A DNA stretch of 64,000 nucleotides, taken from Podospora pseudocomata. Its lineage: Eukaryota; Ascomycota; Sordariomycetes; Sordariales; Podosporaceae. The position numbers were made by a program, and so were the translations under genes. Every line of letters starts with the position of its first letter. Positions within the stretch are counted from its first letter, which is position 1. This document shows positions 23,501-35,731 of this stretch, one piece after another. Where the stretch lies: NCBI RefSeq assembly GCF_035222375.1, contig NC_085887.1, positions 3,323,501 to 3,387,500 on the forward strand, given 5' to 3'. A model generated the notes under the pieces. It ran no database searches, was not told the origin of the DNA, and saw only the letters and a program-made list of their open reading frames with translations.

Positions 23501-26500
23501 CACCGTCCAGGCTTCCACCATGCCGTAAAATGAAGGGCGGTTACTCGGGAGACGCCTTGTCGAAAATTATGGCCGAATATCACAAGACTGCGCAACAATT
23601 GCTATTCCTACTTCCAGGTTATCACAATGGCCAGACGCAAGACTCTCATTACAGGGACGAGCTATCACATGTATTATCATGCCGCCGTCGATGCGCCGTC
23701 AGTTCTGGAGACGAGACGCTGCATGACTGGTCGCATGTGCCGAGATGGAGGGGAGCGAACGAGCGGAGAAGGAGGGGGAGATGAGGGGCCTCTGTTTCGT
23801 TGAGATGATGAGGGGGTGACGTTGCGCCGTATTCGTTTCCTCCCACAAAACACAAAACAAAAATCTCCGCTGTCTGTCGTGTATGGTTGGTTTGGTTTCC
23901 GAGGGTTGAGAGCGGAACGGCAAAGAAATAAAGAAGGGCTTTTGTTGAGACTTCTGGTTGGCTTCGCTGAGCCTGACGTTTCTTTTTCCTTCGCTTAAGG
24001 GAATGGGCAAACAAGAATGCGGATGGGGTTCTCGGTACCTGACCGATGACGCCGAGGGGCCTGTCGGATGGCTTCCGAAACTAGAGCGTCGATCCTCTTG
24101 TTCCCACCCGGTTGGCTGTCGTCAGGAGGAAGAGAAAAAGAAAAGGTGAACGGCGCGCTCGAGACTCGTGGCAGAGATCACAATCACAACGGCAGCGTGG
24201 TTTACACGTGCCGACTTCGTGAATGTCTCGGTCGGCGCTTTTTGCTTTCTTTTGCCTGTCTGAAGGTCTTTTCCGGCTTTTTGAGACATTGATGGAAAAG
24301 AATCACTGATCAACAACCTCGTGGGCAGGATTACGATACAGTACTTGGACTCATCAGCACACACAGTACGGAGCAGTCGGGAAAGACAATCTTTTGAACA
24401 AGAAACGGTTTTCGTTTTCAAAACCCCTCCCTACAACCCCGTCCCCCCCGTCCCCCCGGTCCCCCGGCAGAGAGAGCACAAAAAAGAGAAGAAGAAAAAA
24501 GAAGCTTTCAGCCAATTATCGAGATGCGGGATCCGAGATTCAGAAGGGGGAGCAGATCAACAGATGCCCACCCGAGCGGACGCAACCATGGGCCGTGCTA
24601 AGCGCTAGGCCCTTTTCGGGAACCTCTTCGTGGCCGTGGTTCCGAAGAAAACTCACCACCAGTGCCTGTGAGGCGCTGTAGCTGTGAAGGGCTGGCGCTG
24701 TTTTGTGTGTGGTGGATGATGAGGTGTGAGTGGTTCTTTGTGAGAAAACAATCTTGGTTTTCGTCACCCCCACCACGCACTGCTGGGCATCAGCAGCAAA
24801 GCGATAATCAACCCAAGTCCCTTTTGCTGCGGGCGTTCCACTCCACCCCAAAACGCCCCATATCGGGCCCGGCAGCTGCCGCGGCGCACAACAACCACCA
24901 CCACCACTACTAACGATGGAACAGCTGGGCTGGGCAGGCCTGGGCTGATGGGGGGAGGAATGAAATGCAGGGACCTGGTTTGGAGATTATTTTGGGTGGT
25001 GTTTAGGAAGTAAAAACCGACGTAAGTAGGTAGGTGGATGAGAACTGGGAAAAGGTTGGGTATCATTCTGGGAGTCGGCAAGGTGAGTTGCTGATTAACG
25101 AGCAACCAAAAGAACTTCTGGAATATGTTTGAGATTACTACACTACAACACTGCAAAGACAACAGTTCAGCAAGCCGTTGAGATTTAGATTACCTACGAA
25201 CAAATTGGGAACTTTTGGACAGAGACAGAAGCGAGCGAGAAACGTCACCGTACCATGCCCATCCTACGGGGAGGGGAGCCATCGTGTGTGTAAGGCAAGG
25301 TATATCTATCTTGGCATGGGAACTTTACACACAGTGTTACATACATACCACCAGACACCGAACCAAACACCAAAGAACAGATCGCCTCCTGCTCGTTCTT
25401 TCTTTCTACATTTCTTCTAGCGCAAAAGCGCGATTTCGGAATCGCGGAAGGCGGAACGGGCAGCATCGCATCGCATATCGAGGGTTATCGTCACATTGTG
25501 AGATGCTACGTTGGGGTTGTAGTGGGTGGTATGTGTCTGGGCGTTACCACGGTTCGCTTAATGGGTTTGGGGGGTTTGAGGCCGGATAAGGCCGAGTGAG
25601 CAGGGCGGCGGGTTGAAGTTGGAGTGGTGATGGATGGGTTGTGGCGTATGGGTGAGAGAGGGGAAGGATGGGAGATCTTTGGCGTTGTGTCGGGAGGATG
25701 TCGAAGTCACGAGCTGGAATGGGATGGTTGGGAGGTAGGAGTGGTGATATCTGGTTGGGTTTGGGAGGTAAGTTGCTGTTGAGGGGGATACGGGGGCCAC
25801 AGAGGAAGGTATGAGGGCATCATGAAAGGGACCAAGAGATGACCTTAACAGGCTACTGACACAAAGCTGGAGACTGGAGTCTTCCTGGAAGGCTTTCTCT
25901 TTGAACAATACCTTCTGCTGACATTAACAGGTTGAGAAGAGTCTTTGATCACAAGTCTTGGTGCTTTCAACCGAGATAGACACCGGGCAACATTGTAAAT
26001 GACACAAGAAGCTGATACATGCTCTACGTCAAAGAAAGATACGACAACCTCTGGCGCATCGGCAGACTTTCGAGATTGGCGAATGTGTTTGTTGAGAAGC
26101 ACGCCTTCTGCCACAATGCAGACTTCCGCTTATTCCTTCTGTCTTTCTACCTGTATGGGCTTATAGCTATCTGGGCATTGCAAGTAGCAAATAAAATCTG
26201 GTGACAGGCTGTGACTCGTTACGCCCTGCACTTGAGATACCTTGAGCTCGGTGAACGCCAGATCTGTCTGACATCGCCCGCCACTTCCGGCAGTGTTTTC
26301 TCCTAAGCCTCCAGGTCTAATTGAGCAAACTACCGCAAGCCAAAAAATATGTGCACCTGCGTTCAACGACTGGGCCTCGAGCTATTAGTAGACTTTTGTG
26401 TTGCTTGACTATCTCCTCCAAGGACGTCTATTTGCCAGGGTTTATCTGTCAGTCAAAACCCTCAATGAAGGATCCCATCAGTCAGGTCACTGCAGGAATA

Positions 26501-26960
26501 TTCTGTCATCGTCGAAACCCATTACAGAAAGTACTGAGTCTCGTCGTCTGCTCAGGCCTCTCTCACTAAAAAGTCTCGATCCAACTAGGTGAGCCGTCTC
26601 ACAAGTCTAAGCAGCTTCGTGATACCTCCCCTCTATTACAGGTCCAGTCACAGCAACAGGTCTGTTTCACCAGGTTAGGTAGGACTTCCATAGAAAGCTT
26701 GCTTACCAAGCTGGTACACAGCGTTTCCCCAATCGCAACGGCGGCAACTCTAACCGGAGGAAACAATAAACGGGACAACATAGGACAGATATATATATCA
26801 AGGCTATGTATGCTTGGCCTCAATATAACATCGTCAGGATTCTCAACACCCTAAAATGCTTTGCCGCTGGGTACTATCACAACAACAATATGCAAGACAA
26901 AACAAAGCCCAAAAACCATCATATTCTAGGTAAAGGTATCATAAATCGCCACCCCATTTT

Positions 26961-28231
26961 CTACTCCGGAGGGGCCAAGCCCGTCAACCCCCCAGCCAAC
27001 CCTTGCATCCTCCTCCCCAGCAAATCATCCGAACTCGCCAACCTCTTGACCAAACCCCCATTGTCACCATCGGCCCTCGCCGTCCTGACTCTTCTCTTCT
27101 TCTTCTTTTGCCCCCCCGAACCAGAGCCACTCCCGGACCCGCTGTCCGCCCCATCACCCGAAACCATAACCTTTGGCAGTTCCCCTGTCCCATTAACCTT
27201 CCCATTCGTCAAAACCGACGTAGTCGACGCCCTCTCCCTCGTCTTTCCAGGAGCAGCAGAAACAGCAGGGCCCGGCCGCGACCTACTCATCCTCATCTCC
27301 AGCCCCCCATCGCCCTCGGTCCCATCCGTCACAGCCGTCGCCCCGCTATCCCTCCTCCCCCTCTGGTGGTGTGGCGTCCGGTTGTTCATCTCCTGAGTAT
27401 GAACCCTATACTCACCCCCCTCATTCCTGCTGCTTCCCCTCCCCCTCTCTTCCCTCCTCCTCCTCCGTCTCTCCCCCTCTCTAAACCCCTCCTCTATCCA
27501 ACTCCCCGTCTTGTCAAACAACCCCCATGCAGGCGGGTAAACAGAAGGAAACTGCAAAAACCCATGGCTAATCCCCGGTATGAGCGCCACTTCCGCAAAC
27601 GCATTCTCGTCGAACCCTTCCGTCAACGCGTCAGTGTCGCGGTATTCGTAACGGGTGCCGTTGCTGGCCATTTGTGCCGCCTTGACGCGGCGGAGGCGGC
27701 CGGCGAAGATGACCGTGTCGTCTACCAACGGGTCTCTTTCCCCGGTCAAGAAGTAAGTTTTGGGAAAACGGGACAGCAGGACGTCTGGACACAAAATAGG
27801 ACACAAAAGGTAGTCTTGGCTGAAGTCGGGACGGTTGTGAGGGCCGACGTAGAGGATGATCATCGCGCGCATCATTTCTGGTGTTAGGACTCTGTCGTTG
27901 AAGTAGGAGATCATGCTTGACATTGCGAGGCGGGTTTTGAGGGGGGAGGGGTGGTGGGAGGTGGATGGCTGTTTCTTTTTGCCGGAGGAGGCGGTTTGGT
28001 CGAGGGAGGTGGAGGAGTGAGGGGGTGTGGTGGGGAGGGATTTGGGAGACAGAGGCAGGGGAGAGGTAACCGGGGGGAGGTGGAAGGTTGTCGATCCCGC
28101 GTGGGCGTATTGTGGTGCGGGAGAGAGACACGGTTCCCGGTTGCGGAGGATAGCATGTTCGTCTGGGTTGAGGTTGGCGGGGTCAAAGTTGACGGCGGTG
28201 GAATCCGAGTCCGGAAGGATACCCGAGCTGA

Positions 28232-28270
<39 letters not shown>

Positions 28271-29533
28271 CGTTGTTGTTGTTGTTGTCGGGTGTGCCGT
28301 CGTCTTCGTCGTCGGATTGGTGGGGGGTGCCGACGAGGTCGTTGTACTGCATTGTCTTGCGTTGGAGGACGCGTTTGTTGGTGCCGCGCATGCGCCGGTC
28401 TTTGATGAGGGCCATTTGCTCGTCGCTCATCCAGCTGCCGATGTTCATGTCCAATGCTGGGTAGAACAACATCAAAGCTTCGGGGATGGGGAGGTCGGTT
28501 TGCCCTTGAAAACGCCGGATGGGACTGCTGCCGCTTTCGGTGATCATAATCGTCATTGCCGTCGCCAATGTACCGCCGGCGCTGTCACCAGTAATGACCA
28601 CCCTGGGAACCTGCTCCCCGCTCATTCCCACGCACCTCCCCTTTGACCTAATCAACGTGCAGTAAACATCATAACACTCATTCAGCGCGTACGGAAACGG
28701 GTACTCGGGCGCCTTTTTGTAATCCAAACTCAAAATCGGCAGCCCCGTCTTCGCCGCCCAAGCAAACAGCTTATCGTCATTGCACCTCGGGTCCATAGCC
28801 ACAAACCCACCCCCAGGAATATCAAGCACAAGCTGGTTATGTCCCTGCTCCTTCAGCTCGCTGAGCGGCCCGTCAAAATATAGCCACCCCTCCACCGGCT
28901 CCTTATAATCACTGGTACTTGGCCTAGGTATCCTCACCTGCCTAGGCGGCCACTTTGTCATTCTCGGCCTGACCAACCCCTGCAGCGTCCTCAAATAAGG
29001 GGACTCGACCCCCTTATTCCAGCTAACCCTCAGATGATCGACAGTGATATTCCCCCTGACCTTTCGCACCTTTTCATCAGCCTTTTCTGCCGCCACCATG
29101 TAAAACAGCGAGAAGACGATACTGGCGGCGTCACGGAGCCATTTTGTCTTGATGGGCATGGCGGTCCAGAAACCTGCGTCTAGGGCGGTGAGAATCCAGG
29201 TGGCACGGAAGTAGGTCGCGTCGTACATGTTGGCTAGGGGGTCAGGGGAGGCGAGGCCGACGAGGGTGGAAAAGTTGCGGGCTGAATAGAGGTAGAGCAT
29301 GGTGATTGTGAGGGTTTGCCAGAAGGTGAGGCGTCTGGAGAGGCATTTTGAGAAGAAGCGTACGATTGGGGGACCGTTTTTGTTGCCTCTGTTTGGGTTG
29401 CCATTAGCAAGGTGCTCTGTTGCAGGGCAGAGAAAACATACTTGAGGAGGTAGGCTGTCCAAAATGCCAGGACAGCCAGAACCTGTAGACGGCGGGACTT
29501 GACGGATGGTCGCCCCAAGACGTGGTCAATCAT
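26961..29533 (-). CDS. Membrane-anchored hormone-sensitive-lipase-like alpha/beta hydrolase
   Basis: Esterase/lipase of the HSL (alpha/beta-hydrolase 3) type. Two exons, 29442-29533 and 26961-29388, joined across a 53-nt intron (donor GTATGT, branch GCTAAT, acceptor AACAG), give 839 residues. The first exon encodes MIDHVLGRP and a hydrophobic segment (LQVLAVLAFWTAYLL, about 16-30) that could anchor the protein in the ER or lipid-droplet membrane; further hydrophobic helices follow to about residue 120. Catalytic features: oxyanion loop IPGGGF (Gly223-225, with Pro where HGGG proteins have His), GDSAGG with nucleophile Ser300, TGERDP with Asp583, and ISHGF with His639. Between the cap-side residues and the acid lies a low-complexity insert with a long Asn run and a Ser/Pro-rich segment (about 395-520). 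The basic, Gly-rich C-terminus is probably disordered. Substrate unknown. Confidence 0.88.
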
Positions 29534-31508
29534 GGTGGCGGTTGAGTGGTGGTGGTGACGGCCACCTTCACCGTTGACCGTTGGACGTTGTGTGTTTTGC
29601 TAGACAGTCAGACGTTGAGCGGCTTGTGGTGCTATCACGGGCGTTGGAGATTGGAGATGCGGCTTAAGGCGGTTCAAGGGATGGTGGTGTGGTTGCTGAC
29701 AAGAGACAAGACACAAACAAAGACAAAGTGAAATCTGAGACAAACAAAGAATTCAAGTCTCGTGGGAAGAATGGTAGGAAGTTCTCGAGACAGTCCGTCA
29801 GCAAGGAGCTAGTGTACAAGATAGAAAGGATAGACACGAGATGTGTGTCGAACATGAAAAAAAAAGAAAGAGAAAAACGACCTCAAAATGGCACATGGCC
29901 TGCCCAGCTCCGGCGATCTAACCTGTTCCCATCTCTGGTTTCCGAGAGTCCAATGAGCAAGAAAAGCACAAGCGGAAAAAGCGGAGGTTTGAACGGGTGA
30001 CGGGCTGTTTCGTTCCAGGCACCGTCCGCACGAATCATGGCGTCACGGGGTGTCGCTGCTCTTGATCATGCTGAGCTGAGAAAAGGCGGTGCTTTTGGCA
30101 TGTGATTCAGCCAGGAACTGGGAGCCAGCAGCCTTGTCCATTGCTTGCGTGGGGGTGGGGTTTTGGGGTTGTGCGGAACCCCGACCGAAACCCCGCAGCC
30201 ACCTCCACTCCCGTTGATTTGTATCGGTTTTTTTGTCTGGGGAAATGGAGTTCAATGCTTCTGTGGACATGGGGAACCTGTTTTCTTACGACTTCGATTA
30301 TCTGGGCATTTGTCTGTCTTGAATGATTAACAGCCACAGAGGTAGAACAAGGGTTCATATTTGGTGCCGACAGCCATCTGCAGGATCAAGTGACGCACAT
30401 AAAAGAAAAGCCGTGAAATCCAAGACACCGACTGCATGCATCGCCGTCAGGGAACACAGCATGTGCCGACTCCGGGGCAGCTTTGGTCGGAACCCTGCGC
30501 CGGGAATCTTGGCTTGGGTGTTGCACTGACAGACGGACCAGTCCTGATTTGGGGCTAGGGCAATGCTTCTTTTTGCTTGTGATCAAGTGTTGGGTTCGCA
30601 GTTGTGATATTCGGGCACATTACGACGAAGGCAATTGCAAAGAAAGTGGCAGAAGATCCATTTGTCTGACTGAAAAAGAAGTCTACTGAAATGAGACATC
30701 ACATGGTGATACTTGAGCTAATCCAGCTTGCACTTGATCTTTCAATAGCTTCGTGTAGCGACAGGCAGACAGCAACTGGATTGTTACGAGTCGCAAGCAT
30801 GTGACTGTGTCTAGGGGACAGGCATATCTCTGACAATTCATTCTCTTGTGAAACCCCAGTTTAAGCCATCTTCAATAATCACGGGTCAGGCGGTGAGGCT
30901 TCTCTTCCCAATGGCTCAGCAAAACCAAGCACACAGTGAAAAAGGAAAAACATCAAAAATTGCGACCGGGACGGACCCGAAGGCCAATCCATGACGGAGA
31001 ACTCCTCGCTGTGCAATGAAGGCTCCCCGCCATACTTTGAGAATTTCTTGATCCTCCCAAAGTCAATCAAGGTAAGTATGAAGAAGAAAAGAAAAGAGGA
31101 AGAGGATTGGGGGGGAGGGGAGCCCTCCATATATACTCAGGTGTCATGGGTCCGTGCACTCCTGCAAATCCCCAACAGAGTGCGAAATGTCCGAGCGCCC
31201 TGTGGATGCCAGCTGGTGAACCGTGCCCTGAGAGGAGAAAGACTCCACTGCCGCGCGCTGAAGCTTCAACTGGCAACCTCTTTTGTCTGACCTCATCGGC
31301 AGAGGTGGCAGCTCCTTGCTTTGCGCCTTCATCGCCCATCCGCCAGGCCATCGCACTGCACGTCACGCAGCGCAGCCATGCCCATCACTAGCAGAAGTCA
31401 ATTAGAAAATCATGCGCTGACGCGGACACGATAGCGCCCGCCGCCCGACCCCAGTCACCCCCTATCCAACTTCCACACAGTCGTTATCTTTCCTATCCAG
31501 CAGCCACC
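29534..31508. other. Divergent promoter region, HSL-like hydrolase and DLT1
   Basis: About 2 kb between two divergent start codons. No gene-like open frame is seen. The DLT1-proximal leader contains a CCACCATGG start context. The HSL-proximal part has GGTGGT-type repeats near 29540. Confidence 0.55.
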
Positions 31509-33014
31509 ATGGCCCGAATGTCCGCCGCCTCCTTTCTTTTCGTCGTCGTTTACAACTTTTTCTACTATGCCCTATACCTCGTCTGCATTGCCTTTCTCGT
31601 CGTCACCCCCGCCGATCTAATCCAGCAAGCCTTCGCAAAGAAACAAAACTGGAACATCTTGGTCGTCACTGTCTGCTACGTCGTTACTGTGTTGGTCATC
31701 TTCTTTATCTACGTTACCAGAATCTACATCAGCCGCAGTGTTCTCTCGTCAATACCCAAGAGCTGGATACCCATCGACAAGGGCGATGTACCGCGCAGTG
31801 TCAGGGAGATGATTGTGGAGGGGCTGAGCAGGAGCGCTGCCATTGCTTACGAGGCCAGGCCGAGAGTCCCGCACCCAATGATACAACCAGTGACGACACA
31901 TACGGGAACCGTCGAAGAGAAACAGAAATCCAGCTGGAGGGGAAAATGGAGGAGTAAAAGCAGTGGAAGCGGAGGGGCCGTGTCTGTCATCGAGGGAGGA
32001 GACGCGATTGGTCTCGAAATGGGCATGCTCCCTGATCAACGACAGCAGCGTGCCGTATGGGGAGACATTGAACACCCTGGTTGGTCATCACCGGTATCAA
32101 CGGGTTTGCCCCCGAACCTGCAGTACTCGACCGTTGTATCCGAACTTCCGAATCTTATCGAAGCCAAGGCACTCACCCTTGCGCCACCGGATCCAGACTC
32201 ACGTACCCTGCCTCCAACACTTGACCCAGAAGCTGTCGCCATGTTGCAAAGGCCAGAAGGAGGAGTAGGACTCAGGGAATACTTAGGTCTGTTGACCGAG
32301 ATGGGAGTTCTGACGGCATCACCGACGACAACCGATTTCCTGTCGCAGTATGAACGAGCCCGATTCTCAGCCAGACCGCTGACCGGTGACGAGTTCCGAG
32401 AGTTGATGCATTTGTTTGCTGAAGTTTTGAGAAGCATGCAACCTTTTGATCCAGCCCTCGCTTATGACGATTACGACGATGACTCGTTTGATGATGGAAT
32501 CCCACAGGGAGAACGAGAAGGCGAACAGACACAGTCAGAGAGTGATATTGATAACGATGCGCCGAGAGGAACCAGTCCTTCTAGTGCAGGGCAGAGTTTG
32601 CATTCGGGCTTGGGTCTGGGGATAGGGATTGGTCAGAATGCCGGTGGTGATAACGAAAGTCTGGGCGGGAAAAGCTCCAGTGCCTCAACGACATGGAGTC
32701 AGGGTCGTGGTTCAAGACATCTGCGACCTGGGATGGGAGTGCGAAACTCATCTGCCAACACCTGGCTCTACCAGACTGCGCCAACAACGCCAAAAAGCAC
32801 CAGACATGCTGGAGTGTCCGATTCCAGTGGCGACAATGACGCAAACTCGTTTGCGCAAACCAGACATCCATACCAAGTTGACGGCACCAGCGGCAGTGGC
32901 AGTGGAAGAAGTGTACGATCAGTAGGAACAAACGGAAGCGGAGGATCAGTCATCAGGCTGGCTGCCGATGGGGATGGAACAGACTTGCCATATGTGTTTA
33001 CCGGTGTGAACTGA
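31509..33014 (+). CDS. DLT1: DLT1 family protein (defect at low temperature)
   Basis: 501-residue predicted membrane protein, one exon, ATG at 31509 in a strong context (CCACCATGG). Two transmembrane helices lie at about 8-32 and 48-72, separated by a short polar loop. They are followed by the most conserved DLT1-family segment RIYISRSVLSSIPKSWIPIDKGDVPRSVREMI (about 74-105), which also identifies the family. The remainder is cytosolic by prediction: a moderately conserved stretch (about 255-325, EYLGLLTEMGVLT...LTGDEFRELMHLFAEVLRSM) and a long acidic, Ser/Gly-rich tail. The yeast homologue is required for growth in the cold; molecular activity is not established. Confidence 0.85.
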   Translation: MARMSAASFLFVVVYNFFYYALYLVCIAFLVVTPADLIQQAFAKKQNWNILVVTVCYVVTVLVIFFIYVTRIYISRSVLSSIPKSWIPIDKGDVPRSVREMIVEGLSRSAAIAYEARPRVPHPMIQPVTTHTGTVEEKQKSSWRGKWRSKSSGSGGAVSVIEGGDAIGLEMGMLPDQRQQRAVWGDIEHPGWSSPVSTGLPPNLQYSTVVSELPNLIEAKALTLAPPDPDSRTLPPTLDPEAVAMLQRPEGGVGLREYLGLLTEMGVLTASPTTTDFLSQYERARFSARPLTGDEFRELMHLFAEVLRSMQPFDPALAYDDYDDDSFDDGIPQGEREGEQTQSESDIDNDAPRGTSPSSAGQSLHSGLGLGIGIGQNAGGDNESLGGKSSSASTTWSQGRGSRHLRPGMGVRNSSANTWLYQTAPTTPKSTRHAGVSDSSGDNDANSFAQTRHPYQVDGTSGSGSGRSVRSVGTNGSGGSVIRLAADGDGTDLPYVFTGVN

Positions 33015-35731
33015 GAGAGTGCTGCTTATTATGTAGGATTATGGAACGAAGCAAGGCGTTTTTGGTGGGACTATGGTTAGTAGATGTAGGATCTTTTTGA
33101 CGTAGTATATAATGATAATGTATTTCCAGGTAATTACTCCTGATATCAGGTTTGATGTTCATGATGCGCCACATGGAAGACAACAAGCCACTTTTACATC
33201 AGCAAATATCCGGTTTGCCAAGACAGCCACCCCCTTGTGCCCCCACTTTTGTTAGGGAAAAGGGGTAAACAAAACATGGGGTTGCTATGTGAGGTTGTGC
33301 TACGGGTGGGAGAGACTTAAGACATTACACAGCATTGTTGAAGCGACATAAAAGGCTTAGGGAAGAATGATGAAGGAGCTGTTTGCTTAATGAAACTAAA
33401 TGTACGTGGATAAAGCATGTTAGATATCAGATGTGTCATGGACAGACGCGAGGTTGGAGCTGACTGTGTGATTTTTGGGGCGATATTGGGAAGGGAAGAT
33501 TCAAAGAAGTCTGGTGAAGTCGCTTGAGGAGATATGTGTAGTTTGTCGGTGGGACAGAAAGCTGTCTTGCAGCTGTTGGGAACAACTCTTGTTAGGACTG
33601 GTACTGAGACGCATTCCGACTTCTTACAAACGGATTAAAACCACACGGCTAGAGAAACTCCATCTTCTCCCCCAAGAGACCACGGGAAAGTACGCCGCCT
33701 TTCTGCTTCCTCCCAGCGTAATCCTAACTCAACCCATATCCCCATGATTGCTGGGACAGCAGGAAACTTACGCTCGAGGCCTCGGACTATCATACTCCCG
33801 TTTACGAATCCTCCTTTTTCATCCTTGAGCTTCTCGACCCTGCCACTGCCCAGACCTACCTGGGGTCGTTTCGCCACGAGCACCGACAATACCTCCAAGG
33901 TGACAAAGGTTACCGTTAGGCCATTGCAAACATTCACCATTACCGCTCTGGAGCCCCTGCTCTCGTCGGATAGGCCTAGGGCGAAAATCCCGCTCCCGGG
34001 CGCTCCCGAACGCAGGCTTCCAGAATGGACCAATTATTATGAAGCTCGCTGACGGGACCTGTACAGTTAGACAGGAGCTTCTCGACACTGTAGTATCATC
34101 CACACCACGGTACGATAACCTCAGACACTACCCCGCGGCCGTCCCCGGAAATCCGAAGTCCGGCGGTTGGGCTTCGAACTGGAGAAGGATCTGACGATGG
34201 GGTTGGTTCGTGCTCTGTAAGAGGGGGAGTTTGGGAAGGAGGGTGCAGTGGTGGGGTCGGGTTTGTAGGTGACTTTTGGGGAGGGGGTGGTGAGATTGAT
34301 GTTGTTTCGAGGGGTGATGTGAGGGGGTTGGCTGGGATTGAGGTCAATAGCTAAGAAAAATGAGGGATGGGGGGAAGATGGTGCTGGGGTCGGCTTAAAT
34401 CAACGGGATACTGGGATTGGACTGGAAAAAGACTTTGTCTGAGCTTGTCTAGTAACAACTGTGGGGCTTTTATGGCTGGATCGGGACTGTTAATAGGGCT
34501 TATGGTAACTATGTTGGCTTTTTTCGATTATACGGAGCAGGATTGTTCTTTACTGTTTTAGTCGAAGGGGTTTTTCTTTTAGTAGAATCTGCCGTTATAG
34601 CTGTTCCTTCCGGATTAAAGACTATGCAAGTCCCACCTCAATCTTCTCCTTGCGGCTGCTTACCTTATATCACAAAATGAAAAAGCCTTGCGCATATACA
34701 TCATCACTTTCCCTTTCAACCTCTTCTTTGGGATTTTCTTGTCGCAGTTGCTCTTGTTCGATGCTTCTGTCTTTGGTGGGTCTGGCTTCAATGGGCCATT
34801 ATCTGAGCAAACAAGAACCTAAATTACCTCGTGCCTTCGGCACAGCAGTTATCCTGGGAGGTTATTCCTGTTGTTGAGTGAGGGTACCAAGCCCTGTACA
34901 CTGATGTGAGCGACATATCGCCTTGACCACCCAGCAGCTTTGGTGTATCAAAACCTCGACGGCTCCAATATGACGCCCGAGTCTGCTGACGATTAAACTC
35001 GAACATGGTGTCTTCTGGCATGTGCTTCCGTCGATAATGTTTGAATTCCGTGACCCATAACGGAACTGCGGTAATACCCGATGGTAGTCTGGTTCAGTGG
35101 TCTGAACAGTTCCTCACACTCGCTATCTCGGCGATCTGGAGCAGCTCAGCACCCTCGGTTTGATTGTAACGATTTCCTATGTATCTTGACGTCCTGATTC
35201 AACTGTTGCTATCCCTCCTGTGTATTCCATGTGTGCACATCTCGAGTCTCATGTCCGTAATCACCAGTCCACTGCTCCATATTCCCAGCTCACACCACCC
35301 ACCGCCGGCCTCTCACCTCCGGCCATCACCAGCCCCCATCCCCAGTCCTGCCAGCTCCTTCCCGCTTGCCTCAGCCGCTGTGAGTCACTCTCCTCAGCCG
35401 CCCCAGACCCGCTCAACACCTGGCAACCACCCCGGCACCCTCCCCGGCACCTGCGGTCAATCCACACCGGCTTCCGGCCCCATAATTCCGGCCAGACTGT
35501 CGCCAAACCGGAGCTACCTCCGAAAATTTCCGCCGGTCCTCCCTCCCTCTCTCTCTTCTTCTTCATCCGCAACCAAAAAACGACGCCGGAACCGCCGGCA
35601 CCACCAACCACCACCCACCAGCGACGACATCCCCGTAAGCATCTTCGCTTCCAAGCCCTGCTCTTGATCAGCTGGGACCAAAATATCTCGTCTGCTAACG
35701 CTTCAACGTTAGAAGAAAATCGAATAAAAAA
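33015..35731. other. Intergenic, DLT1 to hypothetical gene
   Basis: 2.7 kb without a supported gene. Opposed open frames at 33635-34052 (about 100-130 codons, both strands) have no recognisable motif. The last 500 bp is C-rich and pyrimidine-rich, as in fungal leaders, and probably belongs to the promoter and 5' untranslated region of the next gene. Confidence 0.5.

Larger units (their letters stand above)
16989..26960. other. About 10 kb without a convincing protein-coding gene
   Basis: The stretch runs from the start codon of the Zn2Cys6 factor to the 3' end of the HSL-like hydrolase. Many short overlapping open frames exist (longest 214 codons at 17695-18339 minus), but none has a family motif, a sensible start context or spliced partners. 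The first 1-2 kb must include the promoter and leader of the transcription factor. The rest has near-average base composition, not the AT-rich look of a RIP-mutated repeat block. A few simple repeats occur: a CGGCC run near 19658, AGGCATG units near 20532, and C-rich then A-rich tracts at 24420-24510. Non-coding RNAs or small fast-evolving genes could be hidden here. Confidence 0.55.

Noticed and set aside
33635-34052. Opposed 100-130-codon frames downstream of DLT1
   Set aside because: Both strands are open and neither has a motif or splice partners; a small unknown gene cannot be excluded.
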